Positions 8,331 to 15,902 of a stretch of DNA of 64,000 nucleotides are shown here, one piece after another. A program made the translations under genes and the position numbers. The DNA lies in NCBI RefSeq assembly GCF_016765675.1, contig NZ_JAESWB010000168.1:713392-777391 (forward strand), in the 5' to 3' direction. Each line of letters begins with the position of its first letter. Within the stretch, counting starts at the first letter, position 1. The notes under the pieces are model-generated. The model saw nothing but the letters and a program-made list of their open reading frames with translations, did not search any database and was not told the DNA's origin. The stretch is from Neobacillus paridis (lineage in GTDB: Bacteria; Bacillota; Bacilli; Bacillales; Cytobacillaceae).

Positions 8331-8618
8331 GGTGAATCTTTTCAGTGGGGGCTTGAGTTTGAACTCTAGGTCTTCTCGTCTATTGCTAGACTGTTTGACG
8401 CTCTAGAATTCATGCCACCTTACAGGCGACACCCCAAGTATGTTTTTGGTTGGTACTGGCGACGTACGATCGTTTTCCCACTTGCACCCTCCCTACCATG
8501 AGTGAAGGTTCTCCGAATGGATACGGTGAAGTCATAGCCTTACGAACTATGTACTACAAGCTCCGGCACAAAAGTGACGAATACACATGGATGGTTGACA
8601 CACCCACTAAGCTATGCG
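8321..8618 (-). ncRNA. predicted omega RNA (reRNA) of TnpB
   Basis: The ~300 bases between the tnpB stop and the right-end hairpin contain no gene. This is where TnpB elements encode the guide RNA, whose scaffold overlaps the tnpB 3' end and whose guide is the sequence just past the right end. The hairpin at 8321-8351 would form the final stem, so the guide would be read from host sequence below about 8316 on the minus strand. The assignment rests on position and structure only. Confidence 0.5.
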
Positions 8619-9962
8619 CTAGGCAACAGCCTTACGTTTTTGTACTGCCAATAAGAATGGCGTTTTCACTCTGAAATTTTCATCAAATTCTACAACCTCT
8701 GATTTCCGTAGCGTATTCAATGCGCCGTTGATGTCGGCATGAATACAACGCCCTGCTTGACTTTGATACAAACCACGTGTTACTCGTTTACCACTGAAGT
8801 GGTGGGGAGTTTGATCGTCTTTTGACCAAACAGGGATATTGTCTCTATCCAGGAAACTAGCTTTGGAGGTATAGCTTTCTTCTTGTCTTTTGAAAAGAAT
8901 GCCTTTTTTTAAGCATTTATTTTCAATGGCAGATAGGAGTTTCTGAAATGGAATTGGGACAAACTGTTGATTATTCTTTTTTCCCATGCCGCCTTCTTGT
9001 TTCCAACCAGCGTTATAACCTATCACAATCGTATCAATGTTAAATTCCTTCACTTTTTTGAACAATAAGCCGACAGCTTGTGAGAAATATCCGTTCATTT
9101 GAGCTTCGCGATTGTTCCAAAGTTCTGCTATTTTATTGGTTACAATCCGTTTAGAAAGGCCGTTTTCCATGTTTTTCTGTTGGAGATGGCTGATGGCTTT
9201 ATGAAAGTATCGGTTGATCGATTTGAGTTTTTTGCCGTCAATTAAGAAGGTATCGCCTTGATTCGTTGCACAACTCAATAATCGGTCTACACCTAAATCA
9301 CAACCCAAAGCGTTCATCGTGGTCGTAGGTTGTTTTTTCATTTGAGCCACATACACTTCATACGTGTAATGCACCTCAAAGAACCGACCTTTTTGCTTAG
9401 GTTTGATTTCAATATAGGAGATTTTCCGGTTTAATAAGTTCTTCGGCATTCGAATTTTGATTGAACCAAAACGCTTTCTGAATTCCACGTTCATGGGAAT
9501 CGTCCAAAATCCATCTTGATCTACTTTCGGAACTTGATAGATTTCAATCATCCGTTTTTTAGTGGAGCCAGAATACTTCGGAAACTTGGGACGACCCGTG
9601 AATGTTTCAGGAGTTTTCTTCCATTGTTCCAGTGCTTTAAAAAAGCTCGTTGCTTCCGAAAATAGCGTTCTACGAATCGCTTGAACGGAGTTGGATTGAA
9701 GGCCCCAATAGTTCACATCCGCTTGCATGGCAGCGTCCACTTCCTTCACCGTCGCCATCCTATTGTTGTGTAAGTAACATTGTTTTATGGTATATAATCC
9801 AACATTCCGCAGTGCTTTTGAACTATGAGTCATGCGTTGAAGTAGACGATATTCTTTTGCTGTGAGACTAGCTCGTCCAATATTTTGTTTTTGAGTGAAC
9901 CGTTGAATGTTTTCGGTTTTCTTTTGTTTACGCAATACTTTAACTGCCTTTTTCCTGGTCAT
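8619..9962 (-). CDS. tnpB: RNA-guided nuclease TnpB with altered RuvC-II position
   Basis: 447 residues from the ATG at 9962, chosen for the AAAGGTGGTG site before it; the frame stays open to 10070. Three RuvC regions are visible: GCDLGVDRLLS (Asp, about 220), IVIGYNAGWKQ (about 310) and ADINGALN (Asp, about 407). In most TnpBs the second region carries the catalytic Glu (IVIED-like); here a Gly is in that place and candidate glutamates occur later in QEESYTSKAS (about 360). The CxxC...CxxC zinc finger usually found between these regions is absent. This matches TnpB lineages with a rearranged active site. It would cut DNA guided by the downstream RNA if active. No tnpA is adjacent. Confidence 0.88.
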   Translation of the reverse strand: MTRKKAVKVLRKQKKTENIQRFTQKQNIGRASLTAKEYRLLQRMTHSSKALRNVGLYTIKQCYLHNNRMATVKEVDAAMQADVNYWGLQSNSVQAIRRTLFSEATSFFKALEQWKKTPETFTGRPKFPKYSGSTKKRMIEIYQVPKVDQDGFWTIPMNVEFRKRFGSIKIRMPKNLLNRKISYIEIKPKQKGRFFEVHYTYEVYVAQMKKQPTTTMNALGCDLGVDRLLSCATNQGDTFLIDGKKLKSINRYFHKAISHLQQKNMENGLSKRIVTNKIAELWNNREAQMNGYFSQAVGLLFKKVKEFNIDTIVIGYNAGWKQEGGMGKKNNQQFVPIPFQKLLSAIENKCLKKGILFKRQEESYTSKASFLDRDNIPVWSKDDQTPHHFSGKRVTRGLYQSQAGRCIHADINGALNTLRKSEVVEFDENFRVKTPFLLAVQKRKAVA

Positions 9963-10295
9963 GTTGTTCACCACCTTTCTAGAGAGAGTTAACACTGAAT
10001 GATGATTACTATCTAATTTTGTAATGATATCCATACACTTTCCATCTATGTCTAATTGTATCACTTGCACAAAGAATAAGCAAACGTTTGTTCTCTAATA
10101 TAGTAGGATCATGATGCAAACCAAACAAAAGATTTCAGCCTATCGGCTGACGGAAATTCATCTCCACCTGAATGGTTGGGCTTCGCCCGTAATACAAATC
10201 AGATGGAGTCTTCTTGCCGAAAAGGATAAATTTATATTTTTCTCTAATTTGGAAAATAATAACATAGGAAATGAATAAATAAATTGGGTGATAAA

Positions 10296-10754
10296 TTGAA
10301 AAAACTAATTCAGCTTGTTTTTCTGTCTTTATCTTTACTCGTAACTAACTCTTTTGCTCAGGCCACATCTGTACCATATGTACCGATATCCGGATCAGAT
10401 GCGAAGTATATGACTTCCGAAGATATTCTTTTGGCATTAATCGAGCCAAAGATAGAAAAAATTGTTCAGGACCAATATAAGAGGAAATTTTCCAAAGTGA
10501 AGCCATTGAAGGTAATGGAAGCAGGAATGGTTTATCATCCGTTGGCAGACCAAAGCAATGGAGAAGGGGGCATTTGGTTTCAAATAGACGTGTTGATCCT
10601 TGTTGGTGATATAAAGAAACAACCCAAAATCGACAGAGCCGTCTTAAAAATTGATGCTCCATACATTGTGGGAGAGGACAGTCAATTTGCCAGTGATAAA
10701 ATTAAGGGAATCACAGTGGAATTGGTCGAATATAAGAAAGGCTGGACCCCTTAA
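10296..10754 (+). CDS. secreted DUF3888-family protein
   Basis: About 152 residues from the TTG at 10296, which has GGGTGA just upstream; a TTG four codons earlier is the alternative. The first ~25 residues form a signal peptide (Lys, Lys, a leucine-rich core, then a likely cut after FAQA). The mature part, with the opening block MTSEDILLALIEPKIEKIV, matches DUF3888, a small Bacillus family of exported proteins of unknown function. Single gene ended by a strong terminator. Confidence 0.7.
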   Translation: MKKLIQLVFLSLSLLVTNSFAQATSVPYVPISGSDAKYMTSEDILLALIEPKIEKIVQDQYKRKFSKVKPLKVMEAGMVYHPLADQSNGEGGIWFQIDVLILVGDIKKQPKIDRAVLKIDAPYIVGEDSQFASDKIKGITVELVEYKKGWTP

Positions 10755-10772
10755 AGGGGCCGTCTATTGCAG

Positions 10773-10809
10773 GACCGAACATAGTACGTGCATGTTCGGT
10801 CTTTTTTTT
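10773..10809 (+). terminator. rho-independent terminator
   Basis: Perfect 10-base arms (10773-10782 and 10792-10801) and nine-base loop, followed directly by eight Ts. Confidence 0.9.
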
Positions 10810-10894
10810 CATGGATTGTTATAAAAATAGGTTTGAAAATGATATATAATTGTTTTAACAATAGATTAATCCTACTCATAAGGGAGGAGTATAT

Positions 10895-12415
10895 TTGTCT
10901 AGTCAAACGTTTTTAGAAAAGCAAAAAGTGAAGTTGGAAAAACAGCTTACGATCCTGTGGTCACAAGTCAATTACTGTGAAGATATAGAATCTTCCTCAG
11001 AAGCGTTGGAAGATTATTTGATAAAAATGAAAGCGGTTTATACGGAATATACAGGGAATGATCATTACATAACGCTGATGGCGGAAAAAACAAAACAACA
11101 TATTGATGAACAGTTGAACTTGTTTTTGGATGGCTTAAATAAAATGATTCAACTAAGAGAAAAATATGGTGAAATAAATTCTACTGTTCTTGAATTGAAT
11201 AAAGAAAATGAAGAAGTAGACAAAAATATGGAACAAACCCTTAAATTACTGCGAGAAGTGTCTGCACAAACGAATATTCTAGCCATAAATGCTAATATTG
11301 AGGCGTACCGCCTGGGCCCAAAAGGAGATGTTTTTAAAATTATTGCAACGGAAGTAAGAAAACTATCAGATATCACTAGTAATGCTTCCGTGAATATGAC
11401 CAACACCACAAGCAAATTAACAAAGCAAACCTCTGAAATGACACAAATCTTAAATGAGAACAATCAAACTTTATTTCAAGTGGTACAGGAATTAGAAAAA
11501 GGAAAAGAAAGCTTTATTTCTATGTATACAGATAGTGAAAACATTGTCACGGAGTCTATGGTTTTGGATGACACGCTAAAAACTATTTATGATCTAATTC
11601 AAAAGGTTTATACCATGGTGGAGTATAACAAAATGAGTTATGGCAATGTGAAAAGAATCCTTCTGCAACAAGTAGAGTTAACGAAGGAAATGATAGACGA
11701 TATCAATCAAGAATTAGGGGTTTCAGCAAACTTTACGAGTTATAAAGGTGCAATCGATTTGTACCAGGAATTCTATAAAAATTTTAAAAATGAAAACTTG
11801 GAACATTGCCTGACCATTATTCACCATGCCCTTGATAATGGTGAAGATGCTGAATTTATTACAACGCAAATATTGGAACGAACCGTTGAATCAATAGGAA
11901 GGGAACAAATTGATCGACTTGTTCCTTTAAGTGAGATTTATGTGAACGGGAGAATTATCGAAGCTTGTTTAGATGTGTTACTTCCTTTATTAGAGAAAGA
12001 CCAGAAGGGAAAAAAATTAGGAAAAATTATTATCGGGAATGCTTTCGGAGATTATCATGCACTAGGAAGACAAATTATCTCAACGTTTTTAAGGATGGCT
12101 GGATTCGATGTAGTCGATTTGGGACTGTCAGTATCGAATGAAACATTCGTTGAAGTTGTAAGAAAAGAAAAAGCAAACTTAATCTGTGTTTCGGCATTAA
12201 TCCTGCATACCGCAGAGGAAGTCATACATTTAAGAGAACTTCTCGATAAAAAAGGATTAAGACATGTCAAAATACTGGTCGGGGGTGCACCTTTTAACTT
12301 TGATCCTCGTCTCGTTCAACGTGTAAAGGCAGATGCCATGGCTCAAAACGGGATTGAAGCGATTAAAACAGCAAAAGAATTGCTAGGTTTACTACATAAG
12401 AGGGTGGTTAAATAA
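10895..12415 (+). CDS. soluble chemoreceptor-like signalling domain fused to a corrinoid-binding module
   Basis: 506 residues from TTG at 10895 (AGGGAGGAG before it). Residues ~1-270 are helical coiled coil with an MCP-type hairpin tip at ~120-160 (SAQTNILAINANIEAYR ... VRKLSD, compare AxQTNLLALNAAIEAAR). No transmembrane segment is present, so it is cytoplasmic. Residues ~285-370 resemble the four-helix cap of B12-binding proteins and ~373-500 the Rossmann-like cobalamin domain. The signature is complete: DYHALG (386-391, the DxHxxG motif whose His ligates cobalt), VSALIL and GGAPF. The C-terminal half therefore looks like MtaC-type corrinoid proteins. Its stop overlaps the start of a MtaA/UroD-like gene (TAATG). 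I infer a sensor in which corrinoid state or methylation controls a chemotaxis-type output; a specialised methyltransferase carrier is the alternative. Confidence 0.8.
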   Translation: MSSQTFLEKQKVKLEKQLTILWSQVNYCEDIESSSEALEDYLIKMKAVYTEYTGNDHYITLMAEKTKQHIDEQLNLFLDGLNKMIQLREKYGEINSTVLELNKENEEVDKNMEQTLKLLREVSAQTNILAINANIEAYRLGPKGDVFKIIATEVRKLSDITSNASVNMTNTTSKLTKQTSEMTQILNENNQTLFQVVQELEKGKESFISMYTDSENIVTESMVLDDTLKTIYDLIQKVYTMVEYNKMSYGNVKRILLQQVELTKEMIDDINQELGVSANFTSYKGAIDLYQEFYKNFKNENLEHCLTIIHHALDNGEDAEFITTQILERTVESIGREQIDRLVPLSEIYVNGRIIEACLDVLLPLLEKDQKGKKLGKIIIGNAFGDYHALGRQIISTFLRMAGFDVVDLGLSVSNETFVEVVRKEKANLICVSALILHTAEEVIHLRELLDKKGLRHVKILVGGAPFNFDPRLVQRVKADAMAQNGIEAIKTAKELLGLLHKRVVK

Positions 12416-13443
12416 TGAATTCAAAAGAGCGTTTAGTAAAAGCGGTAACGTTTCAGGCAGTAGACAGGGTTCCTGTTGTACCTGTTGCTTTAACACAAGG
12501 GGCGAAACTTTTGAACCTTGATTTACCGACCTATCAAAAAAATGGGGAATACATAGCGAATGGACAATTAAAATTACTGGAACTGCTAGAACCTGATGCG
12601 GTTTTTGGTATGCCGCATGTGGTTGAGGATTTGACTCCTTGGGGGGTTCCGTTAACCTATCATCAAAACGGCTCGCCTACCGTTGGAAAAATGATTATCA
12701 GAAATGTTGAAGATATTCTAGACTTAAAGGTACCGGATCCTACTAATTCGATGGAAACGAAAGAAACACTAAAAGCGATTAGCATCTTAGCCAAAAAAGT
12801 GGGTCAACATACAGCGGTCATTGGTGGACTAATTGCTCCTTTTAGTTTACCGAGTATGCTGATGGGAACCGGTGCGTTTATGAGGTTGCTCTTAGAGGAA
12901 GATAGAAACGGAGATCAATATCTAAAGCTGTTATTGCATAAATGTAAACAATTTGTCATTTCATGGGCAAAAAAAATGGTGGAGGCTGGGGCAGACATTA
13001 TTGTCATGGCAGATGGTATTGCGTCTCAGACGGTTATTAGCAGGAGATTATTCGAGAATCATGTACTCTCATTAGTCAAAGAAACCATTAAAGAAATCCC
13101 GGTGCCAGTGGTTTATGAAGCAGTTGGAAGTGCTCAAGGAATCATAGATTTAATTGCAATAACAGGTGCGGTTGTGACGATTCTTGATTATAATGATGAT
13201 TTAAAGGAATGCAAAAAGATAGCAAATGGTAAAATTGCTATTATGGGGAATTTTAATAATATCGAGATGCTCAATTGGAATGCAATCAAAACGCAATTAG
13301 AGGTAAAAAAAGCAATCAATAAAGCTGCCAATGGATATGGATATGTTGTTTCATCTCAAGGTCCCGAAATCCCTTACAATGTGCCATTTGAAGTGATTGA
13401 AACAATGGTTAACGCTACGAAAGAGTTTGGAAAATATAAATAG
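12415..13443 (+). CDS. UroD/MtaA-family protein lacking the zinc ligands
   Basis: 342 residues with the TIM-barrel pattern of the uroporphyrinogen decarboxylase/MtaA superfamily: a SKERLVKAVTFQAVDRVPV start, APFSLPSMLMGTGAF in the middle and a PEIPYNVPFE end. In methylcobalamin:CoM-type enzymes zinc is held by an HxC pair and a late Cys. Here the first site reads VVYEAVGSA and the second SSQGPEIP, so both are lost. The residues of true HemE are not evident either. It is translationally coupled to the corrinoid signalling protein and probably acts with it, binding or presenting a methylated ligand. I would not call it hemE. Confidence 0.75.
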   Translation: MNSKERLVKAVTFQAVDRVPVVPVALTQGAKLLNLDLPTYQKNGEYIANGQLKLLELLEPDAVFGMPHVVEDLTPWGVPLTYHQNGSPTVGKMIIRNVEDILDLKVPDPTNSMETKETLKAISILAKKVGQHTAVIGGLIAPFSLPSMLMGTGAFMRLLLEEDRNGDQYLKLLLHKCKQFVISWAKKMVEAGADIIVMADGIASQTVISRRLFENHVLSLVKETIKEIPVPVVYEAVGSAQGIIDLIAITGAVVTILDYNDDLKECKKIANGKIAIMGNFNNIEMLNWNAIKTQLEVKKAINKAANGYGYVVSSQGPEIPYNVPFEVIETMVNATKEFGKYK

Positions 13444-13766
13444 CTTTTAAACATTGTTTTCACGGAGAAATAATTGTATGAATAGTCAACTTAAAAAGTG
13501 ATTGTAAAAATGATGTGTTTGGGGTAGGGGAGCATCATCGTTTAGATTATGCCGTGTTTTCACCTCACGTACTAGGGGGCAGGTACTAAGCATTTATTGT
13601 CTGGGATGCTCCTCTCGGTTGTTTTAATAATTTCATTTCATTCCTGTAAATTAGTTTAAGTGAAATCATTCACAATTAATAAAGCCATCTTCTATTTTCC
13701 TTGGACATCCATTATAATGCTATCAACAGTTACCTGACCGAGCATATTGGATAGGGCAGCAGAAGG
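13444..13766. other. gene-free stretch with a possible structured element
   Basis: No gene is supported. Between 13529 and 13612, GGAGCATC and GATGCTCC pair at a distance of about 70 bases and enclose GTACTA direct repeats (13569-13574, 13583-13588) separated by GGGGGCAG. This resembles a closed multi-branch RNA, but no known riboswitch core was recognised. A long-range terminator is possible. Confidence 0.3.
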
Positions 13767-13877
13767 ATGTATACGTATCAAAGAGAGAAAATGCTTTACA
13801 AGAAATTAATAGAAGAAAAGGAGTTGCTCTTTGAAGGGGTTGCTCAGCAATTACTAGGAGGAAAAAAGAATGATTGA
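13767..13877 (+). CDS. short ORF overlapping the hsdM start
   Basis: A 36-residue Lys/Glu-rich frame from ATG 13767 (inner ATG at 13792) ends inside the first codons of hsdM. The upstream ribosome site is weak. It may be the tail of a lost gene of the restriction locus or a leader peptide. Confidence 0.25.
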   Translation: MYTYQREKMLYKKLIEEKELLFEGVAQQLLGGKKND

Positions 13878-14532
13878 ACAAACATCACAAGAAAAAGTCA
13901 ACAGTGTGTTATGGCAGGCAGCCGATACATTTAGAGGGAAAATTGATTCATCTACATATAAGGATTACATCCTCACCATGTTATTTATGAAGTACCTCAG
14001 TGATTCATATAAGGAGAAATTAGAGGATTACAGTAAACGGTACAATGGTGATGAGCAACGAATCCAACGTGCTTTGTCACGAGAACGGTTTGTGTTAGAT
14101 GAAGCATCTACATTTGACTATTTATATAGTAAAAGAAATGACCCGGAAATTGGCGAAATCATCAACAAAGCATTGGAACGAATTGAAAACGAGAATACTG
14201 GAAAACTTCGTGGGGTATTCCGGAACATAGACTTTAATAGTGAGGCCATTCTTGGAAAAGCAAAAGAACGGAATGCCATGCTTCGATCTTTATTAGAGGA
14301 TTTTAACCAGCTATCTTTGAGACCATCCCAATTAGGAAATGAAGATATTGTTGGTAATGCGTATCAATATATGATTGGATTATTCGCTTCTGATGCAGGG
14401 AAAAAGGGTGGGGAATTCTATACGCCTGCTGAGGTATCAGAATTACTGGCACGATTAGTTAAACCGCAAGAAAATGACCGTATCTATGACCCAACATGGA
14501 GAATCGCAATGCACAAGCCTTTTATGGCGTAA
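13870..14532 (+). pseudogene. hsdM: type I methylase hsdM, truncated at the SAM motif
   Basis: AGGAGG precedes the ATG. The first ~208 residues are a normal HsdM N-terminus: helical domain (SVLWQAADTFRGKIDSSTY, YILTMLFMKYLSD) and the entry to the methylase domain (GEFYTPAEVSELLARL ... DRIYDPT). The next residues should be CGSGS, the SAM-binding motif I. Instead the sequence switches at about 14498-14500 to hsdR DNA read out of frame, giving WRIAMHKPFMA and a stop. The catalytic NPPF/Y motif and the rest of hsdM are gone, so no methylation is possible. Confidence 0.85.
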
Positions 14533-14798
14533 CAAAAGATATTTTGAGCGAAACAAAAGAACCTGCTGCAAGTTATGACACGAATACGCTAGGTGAGCTA
14601 GCAGCAAAGATGGATGAAATTATAAAGACACATCAAAAAGTCGATTGGCATGACAATATAGAAATTCATAATCGGATTGCACAGGAACTGGACGATCTTC
14701 TCTTTGATTTTAAAGAAAAGCACAATATAGATATTGATTTTGATACGATTGATAAGATCATTGAGCAAATCAAAACGGTTGCTCTACGACGTTACTAA
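14496..14798 (+). pseudogene. hsdR: C-terminal scrap of type I restriction subunit hsdR
   Basis: About 100 codons directly joined to the hsdM fragment. NAQAFYGVTKDIL and WHDNIEIHNRIAQELDDLL are the usual C-terminal helices of HsdR, which bind the methylase core. The nuclease and helicase domains are absent. One deletion from mid-hsdM to late hsdR, taking hsdS with it, explains the structure. Confidence 0.8.
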
Positions 14799-14811
14799 GG
14801 CAGGGAGCAGC

Positions 14812-15532
14812 ATGGAAAAACATCAAATCGAGTTCGCTAATAAAGTCATTAATTTTATTGTGAAACGGAAAAAAGTAAAAAATGTCAATCTTAATGTGAA
14901 ACCAGACCATTGAGGTTACAGCAAATGACCGAGTTCCGTTAGACTTTATTTCAGATTTTGTAAAATCAAAAGGTTCGTGGATTCTAAGGAACATAGGGCA
15001 TTTCAATGATGTCCAACCATTAAAACAAAGCGAACGTGAATATGTAAGTGGAGAATCGTTTAGATATTTAGGAAAACAATATCGCTTACGAGTTGAGCAG
15101 ACAACCGAAGAAGAAACGGTGAAATACTTTCGTGGATTCATCTATTTATATGTGAAAGTTACTGATAATGCTATCAGAAAGGCAAAGCTGCTGGACGAAT
15201 GGTATCGAGAGAAAGCTCAGAAGACATACAAAGAATCGCTTGAAAAAATGTATCCATTGGTACAAAAGTATGGAGTGCAAAAGCCAATTGTTGATGTACG
15301 GTTAATGAAGGCTCGATGGGGGTCCGCTTTAACAGATAAAAACACAATTATGTTGAATACAGAACTCATAAAGGCACCAAAATACTGTATCGACTATGTG
15401 GTTCTCCATGAACTCATCCATTTTAAGTACAACGATCACAGCGAGAGCTTTTATCAAATGCTTTATTCATTAATGCCGGATTGGGAAAAGAGAAAGGCTA
15501 TTTTGGATGAAGAAATTGTAAAGGACTTGTAA
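14812..15532 (+). pseudogene. YgjP-like M48/DUF45 metallopeptidase with a frameshift
   Basis: Starting at ATG 14812 the frame runs 33 codons and stops at about 14911; the same protein continues in another frame from there to 15532. The C-terminal part is well kept: VRLMKARWGSA, the zinc motif HELIH at about 15412 and a later H in NDHSESFY. This family of small zinc peptidases is common just after hsdR in type I loci, which suits this position. A single-base change near 14905-14911 separates the halves, so it is a recent pseudogene or a sequence error. Confidence 0.75.
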
Positions 15533-15684
15533 TGAAGGAAGAAAGAGCTTCTAAATGGATTTACCTTACTACAATGAATTTTCCCAAAAATTCTTATGAT
15601 TATGCCAGTTCGATAGACAAGCGAGTTATACTAATTGACGATCAACAATTTACTGACTTAATGTTTAAATATATACCGGGGTAA
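15532..15684 (+). pseudogene. C-terminal remnant of an Mrr-type endonuclease
   Basis: ATG at 15532 overlaps the peptidase stop (TAATG). The 50 codons read TTMNFPKNSYDYASSIDKRV and LIDDQQFTDLMFKY, the final strands and helix of Mrr_cat domains (compare TTSDFTKEAREYV and LMNGSDLAKFMMKF in the intact gene at 23047). The catalytic residues lie upstream in complete proteins and are missing. Confidence 0.6.
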
Positions 15685-15770
15685 CAGGTGAAGAAATATT
15701 TGTGACAAAAAAGCTATCTATTTCGGTGATGCACCTTTATCGATATAAATATTTCCTTATAAAGTTTCAA

Positions 15771-15806
15771 AAGTGACAGGTGTAATAATAACCTGCCACT
15801 TTTTTA
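15771..15806 (+). terminator. terminator closing the restriction-locus remnants
   Basis: 11-base arms (15771-15781 and 15791-15801) with one mismatch and a 9-base loop, then a T tract. It insulates the helicase operon that follows. Confidence 0.85.
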
Positions 15807-15902
15807 TTATTTGCATATATTTCCTTTACAAATTCTAGAACAAATGGATCGATTTATACTACAATAGAACTATATGAATTTGTGTCTATGAGGTGCTTTT
15901 AG

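Larger units (their letters stand above)
8316..10215 (-). mobile_element. IS200/IS605-group element with tnpB only
   Basis: The element encodes TnpB on the minus strand and no Y1 transposase TnpA. Its right end (low coordinates) is a perfect 10-base-arm hairpin (8321-8330 and 8342-8351) with an 11-base loop, as expected for the subterminal hairpins of this group. Left-end candidates are hairpins at 10135-10150 (TCAGCC/GGCTGA) and about 10178-10190 (GGGC/GCCC). Exact ends and the target motif are not fixed because no empty site is available. Without tnpA it would need help from another copy to move. Confidence 0.75.

Noticed and set aside
12415..13443. Calling this gene hemE (uroporphyrinogen decarboxylase)
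   Set aside because: It shares the fold, but the true HemE residues are not evident and it is coupled to a corrinoid protein, not to heme genes.
15119..15532. Separate short metallopeptidase gene starting at GTG 15119
   Set aside because: The same protein continues upstream in this frame to the frameshift at about 14911, and there is no ribosome site before the GTG.
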